From: Pyrenochaeta sp. MPI-SDFR-AT-0127 | Taxonomy: Eukaryota > Ascomycota > Dothideomycetes > Pleosporales > Cucurbitariaceae | Assembly (NCBI GenBank): GCA_020747015.1 | Contig: JAGTJM010000128.1 | Coordinates: forward strand, 1 to 35,713 | Direction of reading: 5' to 3' | DNA length: 35,713 nt | Shown here: positions 10,741 to 22,400 of the stretch, piece after piece | Layout of the letters: each line of letters opens with the position of its first letter | Position numbering within the stretch: position 1 is the stretch's first letter | Program-made: the position numbers and the translations under genes | The notes under the pieces: generated by a model | Told to the model about the DNA's origin: nothing | The model's database searches: none | Seen by the model: only the letters and a program-made list of their open reading frames with translations

Positions 10741-11540
10741 TTCAGCCCGGCTGAAATCATGTCGCTTTTATTGGCGCATAAGATCTTCTGGCCCAGACTT
10801 CGTTATGACAGGTATGTTACCTCGCGCAGATGTGTGTTGCGTCGATGTTTACATTCAATTTCATCTCCGTCGCTAATTAATCAAGCTCCACACAGCCAAT
10901 CCCAACGAGAGCCGAATAAGAGCCCAAACGGGAGCCTGAACGATACACAGAACGAGATACTGAACGTTCAAGGGCACAGAATACCTTCACAAACGTGCAC
11001 GTGGGCGATGCGAGCCGTCAATTAATTGGCTCCACGACTGGGATTGCCATTCATGCTATCGATGTTTCCACCGGAGCCAGGGCGGTTCATGGCATGTGAC
11101 AGATATCCAATGAATCTATCCAACAGCTTCTACAGAACAACAGAGTGTCTACGACCGAGCAGCGGAAGGGACAAGGGGAAGAAAAACCCATCCTGGGAGA
11201 AGTACGGCATAGGACATTGCACCACGCAACAGTAGTTAATCACCTCATGAGCTAGAGCCATCTCCGCATTGGCAAATCCCCATCTCTCTTTCGCTACGCT
11301 AAACATCGCCGTTCACCGACCCATCGACGATTGCAGAGACATTAATTAAGCGGCTGGTGTATTCACTTTGGCGGTCCATCTCACCATCAGGCTGCTGCAG
11401 CATTCCTGCAATATATTATAGACCCAACACGTCTTTCAGCGTTAATACACGTATCTCAGGCCTTACCAGATCTCGTACTCTACGCTGAGCGATTTTCATC
11501 CAATGTCCACCTGTGTCGATTCGAAGATTAACTTCCTTAA
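10741..11540 (+). other. Weakly mutated island with coding-like fragments
   Basis: Base composition here is close to that of the left 6 kb, with CpA still common. A plus-strand frame reads NTFTNVHVGDASRQLIGSTT and GIAIHAIDVSTGARAVHGM, then, after stops, SGWCIHFGGPSHHQAAAAFL, QYIIDPTRLSALIHVSQALP and DLVLYAERFSSNVHLCRFED. The first part resembles the linker before NACHT-type domains in some fungal proteins, but this is only an impression. In-frame stops (for example at 11,099 and near 11,340) mean no intact gene. Two short ATG frames at 10,759-11,025 and 11,026-11,235 are probably chance. Confidence 0.35.
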
Positions 11541-12853
11541 AATTAAGGAGAAATAGCAGGCAAGATAGGATTCTCAAGCAACAAAGATATAAGAAGAGCG
11601 GGATATAGATTTCTAAGAGAACCCCTTAGTTCCGTACTATATCGACCACATCCGCAGGCCCACAATAATAGGGACACTCTAATTAATACTAGTAGAGAAA
11701 GGTACCACTACTTCTTAAAACGGTAAGATAAATATAATTAAGCGGATCTTATCTTATTACGATACTTCCCCTTCTAACTTAGAAAACCTCTATACTTATA
11801 GCTAGAAATATAGTAGAGACGTTATTCAAACCTATATTATTTTTAATTAAGGCTTTAATACAGCTTCTCCTATCTAAGAATAATTAATAACTAATACCTA
11901 AGAGTAGTTTAAGCGCGTTTAGAATATAGTACGAGTTACCTATATATCCTATAAAGACGCCTATACTAGCCTAGGTAAATCTATTAATATTAAGGTATAT
12001 AATAATCTAGATATAATTAATAAATTCGTAGACTATAATTTATACTCTATTAAATCCTTAGTCTATATACCTCTAACTAAGCTAGTAATATTTAATATAG
12101 ATACTAATAAAAATACTTACGCTCTTTCGCTTATATTATAGGAAGCGATACTTTTAATAATTCGTAAGTTAGTAACTATAGATTCTTATAAAGTCTAATC
12201 CTAACTTAGTAACCTTATTAACCTAATTATACGTTATAGGGAAAGAAGATAGTATTAAAAGAGGTTTTAGTATCCTTAGTAATACTAGCTACTTTATATT
12301 ATAGCTACTCTACTAAGGATACTAACCCCTCTTTTAATATTTTAATTACCCTTAAAATAAGTAATATTAAGATAGATATAGTAACCCCTAACTCTATAAG
12401 TATTAGCCTAACCTAAATAGGTAGATTTAGTGTATATATCCTAGATTTAGGGGTTTAATTTTATTAGTAACAGAAACTATAGGATTATTAGGAGATTTTG
12501 TATTATAATAAACACTAGAATACTTTTTAATTATAGACTAGAATTATATTACGTAACTTATTCTAGCTAAGATTTAGATATATTTTTTACAACGCTAAAC
12601 TACGCTATCTACGCGATTTATAGCGCGATAACTTACCTAGTTAAAGGGGTTAGGGTTTAGTAGTTAAGGTCGCGCTAGCGTAAGGACTAGCCCGTATTCT
12701 TATAATAGAACTAGATAATAAGGGAAGGGAAGATATAAATTATACAGTATAAAATACTTAATTAGAATACTTTATCTACGCCTGCGGTCTATATAGCTTA
12801 AGTAAGGTAAGCTAACGTATAGGACGAGCGGGCGTAGGGCTCTTAGTAATCGC
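11541..12853. other. Severely RIP-mutated AT-rich segment
   Basis: One plus-strand frame between about 11,810 and 12,198 is interrupted mainly by TAA/TAG: NIVRVTYISYKDAYTSLGKS, then INIKVYNNLDIINKFVDYNL and IPLTKLVIFNIDTNKNTYAL. It looks like former coding sequence but I do not recognise the family. An inverted repeat at 12,253-12,340 lies in the same segment. Nothing else is legible. Confidence 0.4.
12253..12340. repeat. Imperfect inverted repeat (about 29-bp arms)
   Basis: Left arm TATTAAAAGAGGTTTTAGTA continues with TCCTTAGTA; the right arm 12,311-12,339 is its reverse complement apart from two or three mismatches. The spacer is about 29 bases. It could be the core of a MITE-like element; no target duplication is evident. 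Confidence 0.7.
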
Positions 12854-14505
12854 TTAAGATAGCGTAGGCTTAATATCCTTATTATTATCCTCGCTATCTT
12901 TAATCTCCTCTACCTGTATAATAGGCGCTAGTGTATTCACTTTAATTAAGAGTATTTCCTTCTCGCTAATTAAGCCGCTAGTAATACCCTCTAAGCCTAG
13001 CTAGATATCTAACGCGGTACTTACTTTGTAAGCAACAGGATTTACCTTAACTACTAGCTCTAGCTAGATATACTAGTGTTGGATGCAAAGATCGTTCTCT
13101 ATCTACGAGTTAGTAATAACATTATATAGTATAAAGTAAAGTATCCCCTACCTAAGCGTCCTAGCTGCCTTAAACTAATAAAGCGCTTAGTGCAGTCGCC
13201 TCTTAAACCTCTAGCGCTGCTTAGGCGCTGGCGTAGTAGAGACTAACCGCAGTAAGGCGTCTATAGCCTCTGAGCTAACTTTGCCCTTACTATTTCGATT
13301 TTTAATATCTCTACTTAAGGCCGCGTCTTATTCCTAGATCTACTCTATCTTCTCTATATACGCCTTACTAAGGAAAGCTATAGTCTAGTAGTACTTAATA
13401 TAGATAATATCTAGCTCCTACTTATAGCGATTATATAGGCTCTAGGCTGAGGCGAGCGCGCTCTAGGGTATAGTAGAAGAACTACTCCTCTATGATAGCT
13501 GCTAGCGGCCGCGGGAGGAAGTAGGCGGGTAAGCCTTAGTAGACTCTAGCGCAAAGGGCGTTCCTTATATACGCTAGCTTCGCAGGAAGGTAGTAGCAGA
13601 AGCCTAAGAGGTAGCGTTGCTAATAGCACGCGCCTTATTAAGTATACTAGAAGTAGTTGTATAAGGCGCTGCGGCGCTACTGTATAGGTTATTATCTTTA
13701 TTAATAGGCTACTTAAGGATCTAAGAGATAAGCGGCTTATCCTACTATGAGATAGACGCGTAGGCGCTGTATTCCTTATAAGGCGCCTTCTCTAGCGGCG
13801 GGATTAGGCCTAGCTTAAGCTTCTTCTTTACCTAAGCCGCCTTTAGCTTAAGGGCTTAGGCTCGCTCCGCGCAGCGGTTATTATTAGTAACTATCGTAAT
13901 CTAGGCGGGTTCCTCCTAGCTAGCTTATCTATAGATAGGCTCCTTAGGCTCCTTAGGCTACGACAGCTGCGGCGTAGCTAGGCTAGGAGACTCTATATAG
14001 AGCTAGGGCCGCTTTAATAGTAGGGCTAAAGTAGACGTAGCTACCTATAGTAGAGCCCGCTTTACGGACCACAGTAGAAAGTCGCGAGGCCTCTGCGCTA
14101 AAGGAGGTTCCTTTTAGGTATCCTCACTTTCTATACGTATAAGGTCCTATACTATAGAGATAAGCTTAACCTAGGCGTCGTTAGGTAGCGCGTTATTAGT
14201 GAGCGTCTCCCTTAATAACTATATTACTAATAGAATAGAGTAGGCGATAAAGATAGGCTTATAGATACTAGTTTCGTCTAGGATTAACTACTTAGCGCTG
14301 TATAGATAGAATAGTGCGTTATACTACGAGTTTAAGACTACCGCCTAGCGCTAGAAAAGCTTTTAGTAGTCCTTATTCGGCGGGTCGTATCTATACTTAT
14401 AGGTAAAGCTAGACTTACTAGCTAGCGGAAAGCTCTAGGGCCTACTATCGAAATGCTTAGTAGCTTCTTCTAATATAGAGATCTAGGGTAGATTAGATAA
14501 TAGTA
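12854..14505 (-). pseudogene. Unknown-function partner gene, copy A (remnant)
   Basis: Reading the minus strand from about 14,505, one long frame continues for hundreds of codons, broken chiefly by TAG/TAA: EEATKHFDSR, FTYKYRYDPPNKDY, KLISI, TIVTNNNRCAERA, KKKLKLGLIPPLEKAPYKE. Nearer the C-terminus come ELVVKVNPVAYKVSTALDI, LGLEGITSGLISEKEILLI and an acidic end, VEEIEDSEDNNEDI in one reading, stopping at 12,854-12,856. The same order of motifs occurs in copy B at 17,522-19,150, so this is a real conserved gene. No catalytic or binding motif is recognised; it is rich in charged residues and lacks membrane segments. It diverges from the OrsD-like gene to its right. No function can be assigned. 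Confidence 0.72.
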
Positions 14506-14515
14506 ACTGTAATAT

Positions 14516-14538
14516 ATTTATTTATTTATTTATTTATT
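14516..14538. repeat. (TTTA)n microsatellite
   Basis: About six tandem TTTA units in the divergent intergenic region of copy A. The region 14,506-14,739 otherwise shows no feature; it would have held the two opposed promoters of the unit. Confidence 0.85.
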
Positions 14539-14739
14539 AATTAACGTAGGTAAAGTAGGGAAAGAAGAAGTAATTATATTATAGTAAGCCCCTAACTAGG
14601 GTTATAGACTAATTAGAACTCCGTCTAGACTATATTAATTAACGCATAACTAGGAACGTAAAACGTAATACCTAAGTAATAGACTAGTATTCGCAGCGTA
14701 GAGTAGAGTACTAAGTAGGTCACTACTATATTAGAAGCA

Positions 14740-17045
14740 GACGTAGAGTATTAGTACTTTAAGTACCTAGCTAAGTACTAGGTAGCTATATATAGAGAGT
14801 GCTAGTACGCGGTATAGCTAGATTAGATTAAGGGCTATTTATAGAAGTAGTATAAGTAGTTATATAGGAGAGCTAAAGTAGTAGGAGACGCTATTCGTTA
14901 GTAGGTAGGCTTAATATAGTATCCTAGTAAGTTAGAGATACCGAGTAACAGCGTGTAGCTAGTCCCCTAACTACTAGTGTATATAGACGGACTATTATAT
15001 TAACTAGATATAGAAGGGTACTAGCTTATATTTCGTAGCCCTAAGGCACTTAAAGAATATTAGCGTATAATATATAGGTAGTTAGCTAGTAAGAAACGCA
15101 GACGCCTGAGCTAGATAAGGGAGAAAGACGTACAGGCTAAGGTAGATAAAGGCTATAAGCACGTGCACTACTAGTGATTATTTAGAAGTTAGTATAGGTT
15201 ATAGTACTTTAAGGTAAATTATAACCTAAATAGCGGCCTATAGCCTATCCCTACTAAAGGCGAGGCAGCGTAGGCGCGGGTAGGTAAAGAGATAGCTAAG
15301 ACGTAGGCTAACGTCGAGAACTAGGCGAAGATATCTATCTAAGATAGTAAGAAGGATAAGGCGGCCCTATAGCTAGAATAGACTAGGTAGCTACTATACT
15401 TAATTAACGTAAAGTGCCTAGAGTTGCTCATAAGTATCGAGGAGCTAAATATAGACCTAGATAAAGAAGATAAGCCCGTTAAGGCCGCTATTTAGAACGC
15501 TATAAATAGGCTGGCCTATGTTAGCTAGGCGTCCGTTATTAAGTGGATAGGTATATTTATACGTATAGAGGCTATTCGCACTAAGATATACTAGACTAGA
15601 TATATACTACTATAGGCGTATATAGATAATAAGTCGATTAAGGAGTAATTACAGCCGTAAAAGTAGATATTAATATTTTTTACCCGCACGCAGTAGGAGT
15701 ACAGCTAGAATAGCCCTAGGTATCGATTTACGCGGCAGTAGCGCGAGGCGTAGGAGGCGCTAGTTAAGTAGGTAGATAGAGACGTAGAGGAGGTAGAGAT
15801 AGAGGTAGAGGATTAGGTAGAGGCTAAGGATAAGATAATAATTAATAAGCTTAACGAGCTCGATAAGTAGGAACTATCTAAGCCTAACGACGAGCCTAAG
15901 TATATAAAGCTAACCCTAATCTAGAAAGCGTACTTAGAGTTTTATATTACGCTGCTTAACTAGATTATCTACTATAAGGAGTACGACTACGCGTTAGTAT
16001 ATACGTTAGCTATACTAGGCGTAAAAGAGGATAGCTAGAAGGGCCCTAAGCTATACCCGCCGATATTATTATCTATAATTAAAGTTACCCATTTTATAGT
16101 TATATAGTAGGCGCTTAAGCTATCTAAGCTATTTAAGGACGATAACTTCGACGACAACAGCGCGTATAGTAGTAATAGTAGTAGCAGCCCAGCCTAGCGT
16201 TAACTAAAGGGGTATTTAGAGTTTATATAGAAGATAATAGATAAGTTTATAGTATAAGGTAGCTATAGCCTAATATAGTAGATACTTAACTTGCGTACGT
16301 ATAGGCTTAAGGTATATTATAACACTACTATATATAGTTACGTTAAGTAGATAGGGAGGGATAAGCTACTATATAAGAACTTATATTTTACTATATCCTA
16401 GTTCCGTAGTATAGTATACGGGATATAGGTAGAGAGTAAGTAGATACTACTTAAGGAGTTATTATTTTACGCTAGGTAGATAGTAGATTAAGTGCCCTAG
16501 GTTTCGTAGGAGTAGTTACGCGATAACCTAACTAATAACTAACCTAGATAGAACTTTTTATAGGACTAGCGCACCCGTATACCTATAGATAGGGAGAAAT
16601 AGCTTTTTAAGCGGGTAGGGTAAGACGCTATAATCTAGGAGCGGTTTATTAAGCTAGGTACCTATTCTAGTATTAATAGAAAAGAGGTAGAGTAGTATAT
16701 AGACTATATAGTAGTATTTAGGGAGAAGTTAATCGCGTTAATATATATAGCTTTAGGATAGCTAGGTAGAGTAATAGAGATATTAAGCGTCTAGTATAGT
16801 AATACGATAAAGGGTAGATACTATAATATATTTATTAAAGATAGCTTAGTAGTATACGTTACACGATACTATAAAGGGTACGCTATTAGTAGCGATATTA
16901 AGGTAATCTATCGCTACTTACCGCGCGAGGTAGGCAAGCTACTAGTATAGTACTTATAGCTAGTGTTACTATTCTAGCAGCGACTTAAAATAATAGTATA
17001 GAAGAAAGAGGCTATTTTATCGCACTTATAGCCCGCTAACCTAAA
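14740..17045 (+). pseudogene. OrsD-like zinc-finger/central-domain gene, copy A (helicase missing)
   Basis: The N-terminal part reads KYLAKY, DAIR, YPSKLEIPSNS, LDIEG, IFRSPKALKE and ASKKRRRLS; once TAG is read as Gln and some Tyr as Cys/His it matches the paired zinc-finger arrangement of OrsD-type (PF12013, former DUF3505) proteins. The middle reads SYSLI, ILNLRTYRLKVYYNTTIYS and KLLYKNLYFTIS. Then come VFREKLIALIYIALG, LGRVIEILSV, NIFIKDSLVVYVTRYYKGYA and DIKVIYRYLPREVGKLL. Homology to copy B ends near 17,045, where copy B would go on towards the helicase, so the 3' half is lost. Nearly every conserved Trp, Gln and Cys position is mutated. Non-functional; head-to-tail with copy B. Confidence 0.8.
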
Positions 17046-17521
17046 CGGACGTAAGTAGACGTCTGACTAGTCTTCTATAATCCCTTAGAGTCTATAGGAT
17101 TTAAATGTGCACCGTGCAGGACCCCTATTACGACCTTACAGGATTTAAAAACTAAATCTATATCCTATAAGGTTTAAACAAGACCTAGACTTAATATAAC
17201 TTTATAGAAACGTGTAGTATAGTACGATATATATTTTACGTTCTTTAGAGGTATAAAATAACGACTATGGTGATAGAAACTAATAGTAATGTCGTTATAG
17301 TATTCGTCGCCTATCCGGCCACTAGCGAGTAAGACTAACCTCACGAATACTAACATCACAACGACTACTATTATAAAGACCATATGCGTGTTTCTACACC
17401 GCATCAATAATAGAAGAAGAATTTCTATATAAGTAGACTACTACTAAGGGTTAAACAGCTCTAATAGGCTACGTTGCCGCAGTAGCCGAGCTAGGGCTAT
17501 ACTTTGCGGCGTTACCTAAGA
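17046..17521. other. Spacer between copies A and B
   Basis: This joins the truncated end of copy A to the partner gene of copy B. It contains a less mutated patch around 17,040-17,130. A minus-strand open frame at 17,174-17,407 has a Val-rich hydrophobic stretch (MVFIIVVVVMLVFVRLVLL) but shows no conservation with the other unit and is probably chance. Confidence 0.4.
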
Positions 17522-19150
17522 CTAGGAGGGGGTAAGGTCCTCCTCGTCCTCGTCGCTATCTTAGATTTCTTCTACTTAGTTAGTTATTACTAGCGCCTTA
17601 GCTTCAATATAAAGGCGCTCTTTGCTACTAATAGGGCCGCCTATAATACCTTCTAACCCAAGCTAGCTATCTAGTGCCATACTTATAGTATGTGCGTCAG
17701 GATTTACCTTCTTTACTAGCTCTAGCCAGATACGCCACTCTCTAACACAGAGGGTTTTCTCCACCCAGAAAGGGCTTATATTATAAGGTATAAGGCAAAG
17801 GCAACCCTAGCCTGCGCGTTAGCAGCTTCGTACCATCGATTCGCTCGGTGTAGCCGATGCTTAAAAGCGGCCTTATTCGCCTCCGTAATCTTCGACTCTT
17901 TAGGGTAGAGTAGCCGTAGAAGAGCGGCTATAGCCTTAGTCCGAAGATAGCCTTTTCCACCGCGACTCTAGTGCTTACCTCTTTTAGCTACCTAGTCCTC
18001 TTATTAGAGTCTAGCAATCTTATTAGCGTACGCGCGCCCTAGTAAAGCCATCGCCTAGCGATACTTAATATAAATAGTAGCCAGCCGCTGTTTATAGTAG
18101 TTAACTAGATTATATATATAGTAGAATGCCTCGTCATCAATACTAGCTTAGGTCGTAGGGTAGTTACGCTCCTGTAGAACCATCTAGGTAGCTAGGGAAC
18201 TTATAGAAGGGAATAGACTCCTACAGGCTCGCTAGGTCTACAGGAAAGCTATAGTATAGGATTAAGCAGTTAGGTTACCTAGGGTGCAGGCTCTCTCGAG
18301 TATACTAGTAGCCGTTGCGTACAGAGACCTAGCGGTAGCGTAGAAGTCGTCGCCGTTGCCGGTATCCTATTTGATAATCTAGGCAACGTTTAGCTTATCC
18401 TGCGGTAGGATAGACTCGTAGGCAATCTTTTCTTAATAGGCTGCTTTATCACTAGGCGATACGAGGCTAAGATTAAGTTTCTTCTATAGCTATCGAGACA
18501 CTAGCTTTTTCGTGCGCATTCGTTCGGCACGGCGGTTATTATTAGTGATAGTAGTAACGTAAGCTGGCTCTTCTTACAACGGTTCCTTAGGCTCACTAAT
18601 CTCTAACGGCTGAGGGCTAGCTGCGCGTGATACGTCCTAGGCAGCCTAACTTTAGGGTTCTATCTCCGTGCGAATACGCTTTAGTAACGATGCTAGGCTA
18701 GATAAGGCGGGGCGTTTTAAAAGAGTAGGCGTAGCGTCGCGAGGCTTCTGCGCAGAGGGCGGAAGTTCTTACGAGTCTTATGTGAGCGACTATACTGCGG
18801 ATACTAAAGAAGCCTAGGCGTTATTAGATAGTATGTCCTAGGGAAGCGTTTCTCTTAACAGCCAGATAGCTAATAATATTAAGTAGGTAATAAAGACAGG
18901 CTTACAGTCACTTGCGTCGTCGGGGATCAGCTATCTAGCGCTATAGCTGCAGAATAGAGTATCTAGCTATAAACTTAACACGGTTACCTAGCGAAAGAAT
19001 AGCTTCTAGTATTATTTATCTAGGGGATCGTAGGCGTAATACCGTATAAACCCTCCCTCGCTAGTTAGCGGGAAGCTTCGCGTGCCGCTATTAAGATACT
19101 CTATAGCCTCTTTTAGGATATAGGTCTAGTGCGAATTAAATAGCTGCGAC
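17522..19150 (-). pseudogene. Unknown-function partner gene, copy B (remnant)
   Basis: From about 19,150 leftwards a single frame is broken mainly by TAG: KEAIEYLNSGTRSFPL, GGFIRYYAYDPLDK, LIPDDASDCKPVFITYLILL, EEPAYVTTITNNNRRAERMR. It continues DDEAFYYIYNLVNYYK, RLATIYIKYR, ALLGRAYANKIARL, KGYLRTKAIAALLRLLYPKE and FKHRLHRANRWYEAANA. A frame change near 17,790 leads to REWRIWLELVKKVNPDAHTI, LGLEGIIGGPISSKERLYIE and an acidic C-terminus, DSDEDEED. Order and motifs match copy A. I recognise no enzymatic or nucleic-acid-binding motif. Divergent orientation and repeated association with the OrsD-type gene suggest the two form one mobile or amplified unit. RIP load is lower than in copy A. Confidence 0.78.
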
Positions 19151-19479
19151 TATAATATATTAGAGGAGGATAGATAATGTAAGTAGAAGAGAAGGCGTTA
19201 GGGAGGTAAGAGAGGAGAGACGAGACGAATAGGGGTAGAAATGAGGTAGCCTCGCTAAGACTTAAGGTTCCGGCCCTAGCTCTACTAGAACTGCCTCCGC
19301 TAGGAGTGTATACGACGAGTATAAAAAGGAAAATAAGGGGGGAGATTTCCCTACGCACTACTTATTATAATAGTAGTAAAACTATATACCTAATTTCATC
19401 TCGTGCGGTATAAAGAGACATTTTCGCAGCTATTTATATACACCTTCTACGGCTCCTTTATAGACCGCGCGCTATTACA
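19151..19479. promoter_or_regulatory. Divergent intergenic region of copy B
   Basis: About 330 bases separate the starts of the two opposed remnants. This position implies the former bidirectional promoter region; no specific promoter element can be named. A minus-strand open frame at 19,113-19,358 runs through it from the partner gene but is not conserved in copy A. Confidence 0.35.
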
Positions 19480-22400
19480 GTACTACCTACGCAGATCTTT
19501 ATATATAGTAGAGAGTATCCTTAAGCCTATTTATCGCAGCATAGAAGTATTTCATACTATTATTAAATATTTGCCGGTGTATAGTATTAGCGTATGCAAG
19601 ATACACTATTAAGGCGTATTACGATCGTAGCTCCGCACCTATTTAGACGGCGGCTACCTAGAGTTAACTATATAAACGCGAAGAGATATTATAGTAGCTG
19701 TAGCAGCGTTTCTATAGTAGGCTAATATAGAAGAAGAAGTCACGTTTCCTATAGTAGGGTCCTGGCCTATATCTAACCTGCCTATCTATAACGACGGTAA
19801 TAAGTGCACCGCGCTACAGGCCGATAGTAGGCTATATGCGTGGATAGGGCGCAGATTAAAGTATATCTAGGAACACTACCGCTAAGAGCACGGCTAGAAT
19901 AATCTACAGAAGAGAGGGCGAGCGCTAAAAGGTTAACAGGTGGAGAGCAATAGGATATAGGCTGAGGGGGTGCAGTGCTAAAAGTTCTAGTCCGCCGGCT
20001 GATTAGGGCGGCTGTTTAAGGTTAGCTAGGTTCTTAACGAAGACGTACAGGATCTAGTTAATAAGGATAAAGACATATAGCGTGCAGTCGAGCTATCTTT
20101 AACCTAGGCTACGGCAGCGCTAGAAAAGGCCGACGAAGACGCATAGGTAAGGATTAAATTAGACTATAACTAATACGTTTTCCACTAATAGTTAAAAAGA
20201 ACCGGCTAGGCCCACTATTTAGATAGGTTGGACCGCGGGTAGTTACTAGCGCTGATCTAGAAGCCCAGCAGGAATGAGAAAGCGCTAGCTAAGGTATATT
20301 AGGCGGTGGAGATAGTAATCTAGAAGGCCCAGTAGGTATTATCCCCTAAGGTAGTCGGCTTTCCAGTAACGAACTATATTAACCGCCGCGAGATAGGAAG
20401 CGATACTAACGAGAAGCCGTTTAATGCATACTAGATAGGCAAGACGATAGCTAAGTATAGCGGTTATTAGCTATCTATTATCTATTACCTCTAGTGGACC
20501 TACGAGCTGGCGGAAATAGAGCCACAGGCTACTAACGCCGATAGTAGGGAAGAACTAGACAGCGACTAGGAGATAGGAGGCGTTCAAGGAAAGAGGCCGC
20601 GGTATCGACTTACTAGAGGGTAGATAAGATATTTATAGCAGATCCAGTAGGTTATAGGTAAGGACGGAGGAGGCGAGCGTAAGGCGGTAGGGGAGAGCGA
20701 AGAAGGGGATAAGGAAGAGGAAGAAGAAGGGGAAGAAGAAGGGGAAGAGGAGGAGGAAGAGGAAGAAGAAGAGGAGCTAGGAGAGGAAGAGGAAGAACTA
20801 TTAGAACGCTATATCCTAGCGCTTTTACTATCGTTATTAGACCACCAGCTAAAGGATAACGACTATAGAAGTGTGTTAGTTAGCAGCATAGTAGTGTTAG
20901 GCGTCGATAGTAACTGTAGTTAGAAAAGTCCGTTAGTATACATAGGTACGCTTTCCGCTATTACTACTATAGCGAAGATACTAGTACTATACAGCGCGGC
21001 TAAGAGGCGGAAGGAGCACGTTAAAATAATTATAGAGAGGGGAGGGTTTACTAAAGACGACGCGGAGGATATAGCGCCAAGCCACTTCAATCTAGTTAAG
21101 GACATAGCTAATAAGTTCATAACGCTGACTTAGTACGGCGGTACGCCTAGCCTAATAAACTAGGTGTTGCGACTGCGAACGTATAGCATGACGATCCGAT
21201 TTAACACCAACGCAGACAGAGTAATCTAATAGAGAGGAGACACGTTAATATACGGCTACGTCTAGTTTAGCATACCTAGACTGCAGTCTATAATCTATAG
21301 GTTAGTAGAGACGGCGCGGATAGAGTTATAAAGGGACTTACTACTACTAGACGTAGATAAGGACGGGCAGCTCATAGACAGAGTAACGCTATTACTAGCC
21401 ATTGAGTGGGATAAGCTTATAGACAACCCCGCAGAGATAAGGACTAGTTAGAGCCTATTCTAGGATAAGCGCAATACGTTCGGAGGCATTAACGGGAAGT
21501 CGTAGCTAGCCTAGCGTATTATCTAAGAAAAGCGGTTACGGGAGGTATTCGTGAATATTAGCGCTACTAACCCATCTGTGCTAGGAGGGCGTAGAGTAGT
21601 ATAGGTAGCTAGAGAGGTATAAAAGTACGAAAAGGCTATACGGCTATTCCGAGAGTATCTACTAGTTTTAGCGCATATAATAGGGGGCTAGCTAGCGCGC
21701 GGGATAGAGCTAGTAATAGTCACGTATATAAATATGCCTAATAGGGAAGGCCGTAGGATCTTTATAGAGGACGGGCTAATAGTGTACGTAACTAGGTACT
21801 ATAAAGGTATTAGAGCCAGCGGCAAAGCTAAGGTAATCTACTAGTACTTACCTTAAGAGGTAGGGGAGCTAATATTTTATTATCTATAGATAGTCCTCCC
21901 TTTTTAAAGAAAGTTAGAGGGCGCGTCTCGTAACGCCGACGCTAGGGAGGCCAGCCCGTTTATATAGCAACTAGCTAAGGAGGAAGTATAGGCACGTCCG
22001 CAGCGTAAGAAGAGGAGACAGTTAAATCATAAGGAGGGTAAGCCCGCGTCTACTAGGATAGAACGATAGGGCACGAACTAAGTGCGGCGGGCTATTAAGC
22101 GCGTATCGTTACAGTCGTTAGAGGCTAAGCTTAATATCCAGACGTAGAGACACGGCACTAAAGCGATCTACTAGAGGTATATTAACGATAAGGCCATTAT
22201 TAAGGCGGTCGTAGCGGGCGATAAAGACGAAGAGGACACGGAAGACGACCTATTCGATATTCAGATAGGACACGATTCTAAGACCGGCGGACAGGTATAC
22301 GGAAGACTAGCCGACGAGTCGCTATTTAGCACTAAGGCTTAGCGCTTACTATTGCGGCGGGTAAGCTTAGTATAGTATTAGTTTTTATTGTTTAGGTCGG

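Noticed and set aside
10759..11235. Two consecutive short ATG frames as small genes
   Set aside because: A different frame over the same bases gives a more protein-like reading with stops; neither short frame has a recognisable motif.
17174..17407. Hydrophobic 77-residue minus-strand frame
   Set aside because: No ATG-context or homologue in the other unit, in AT-rich mutated DNA; Val/Ile-rich runs arise easily there.
19113..19358. 81-residue minus-strand open frame starting with GTG
   Set aside because: It overlaps the partner gene in a different frame and is not conserved in copy A.
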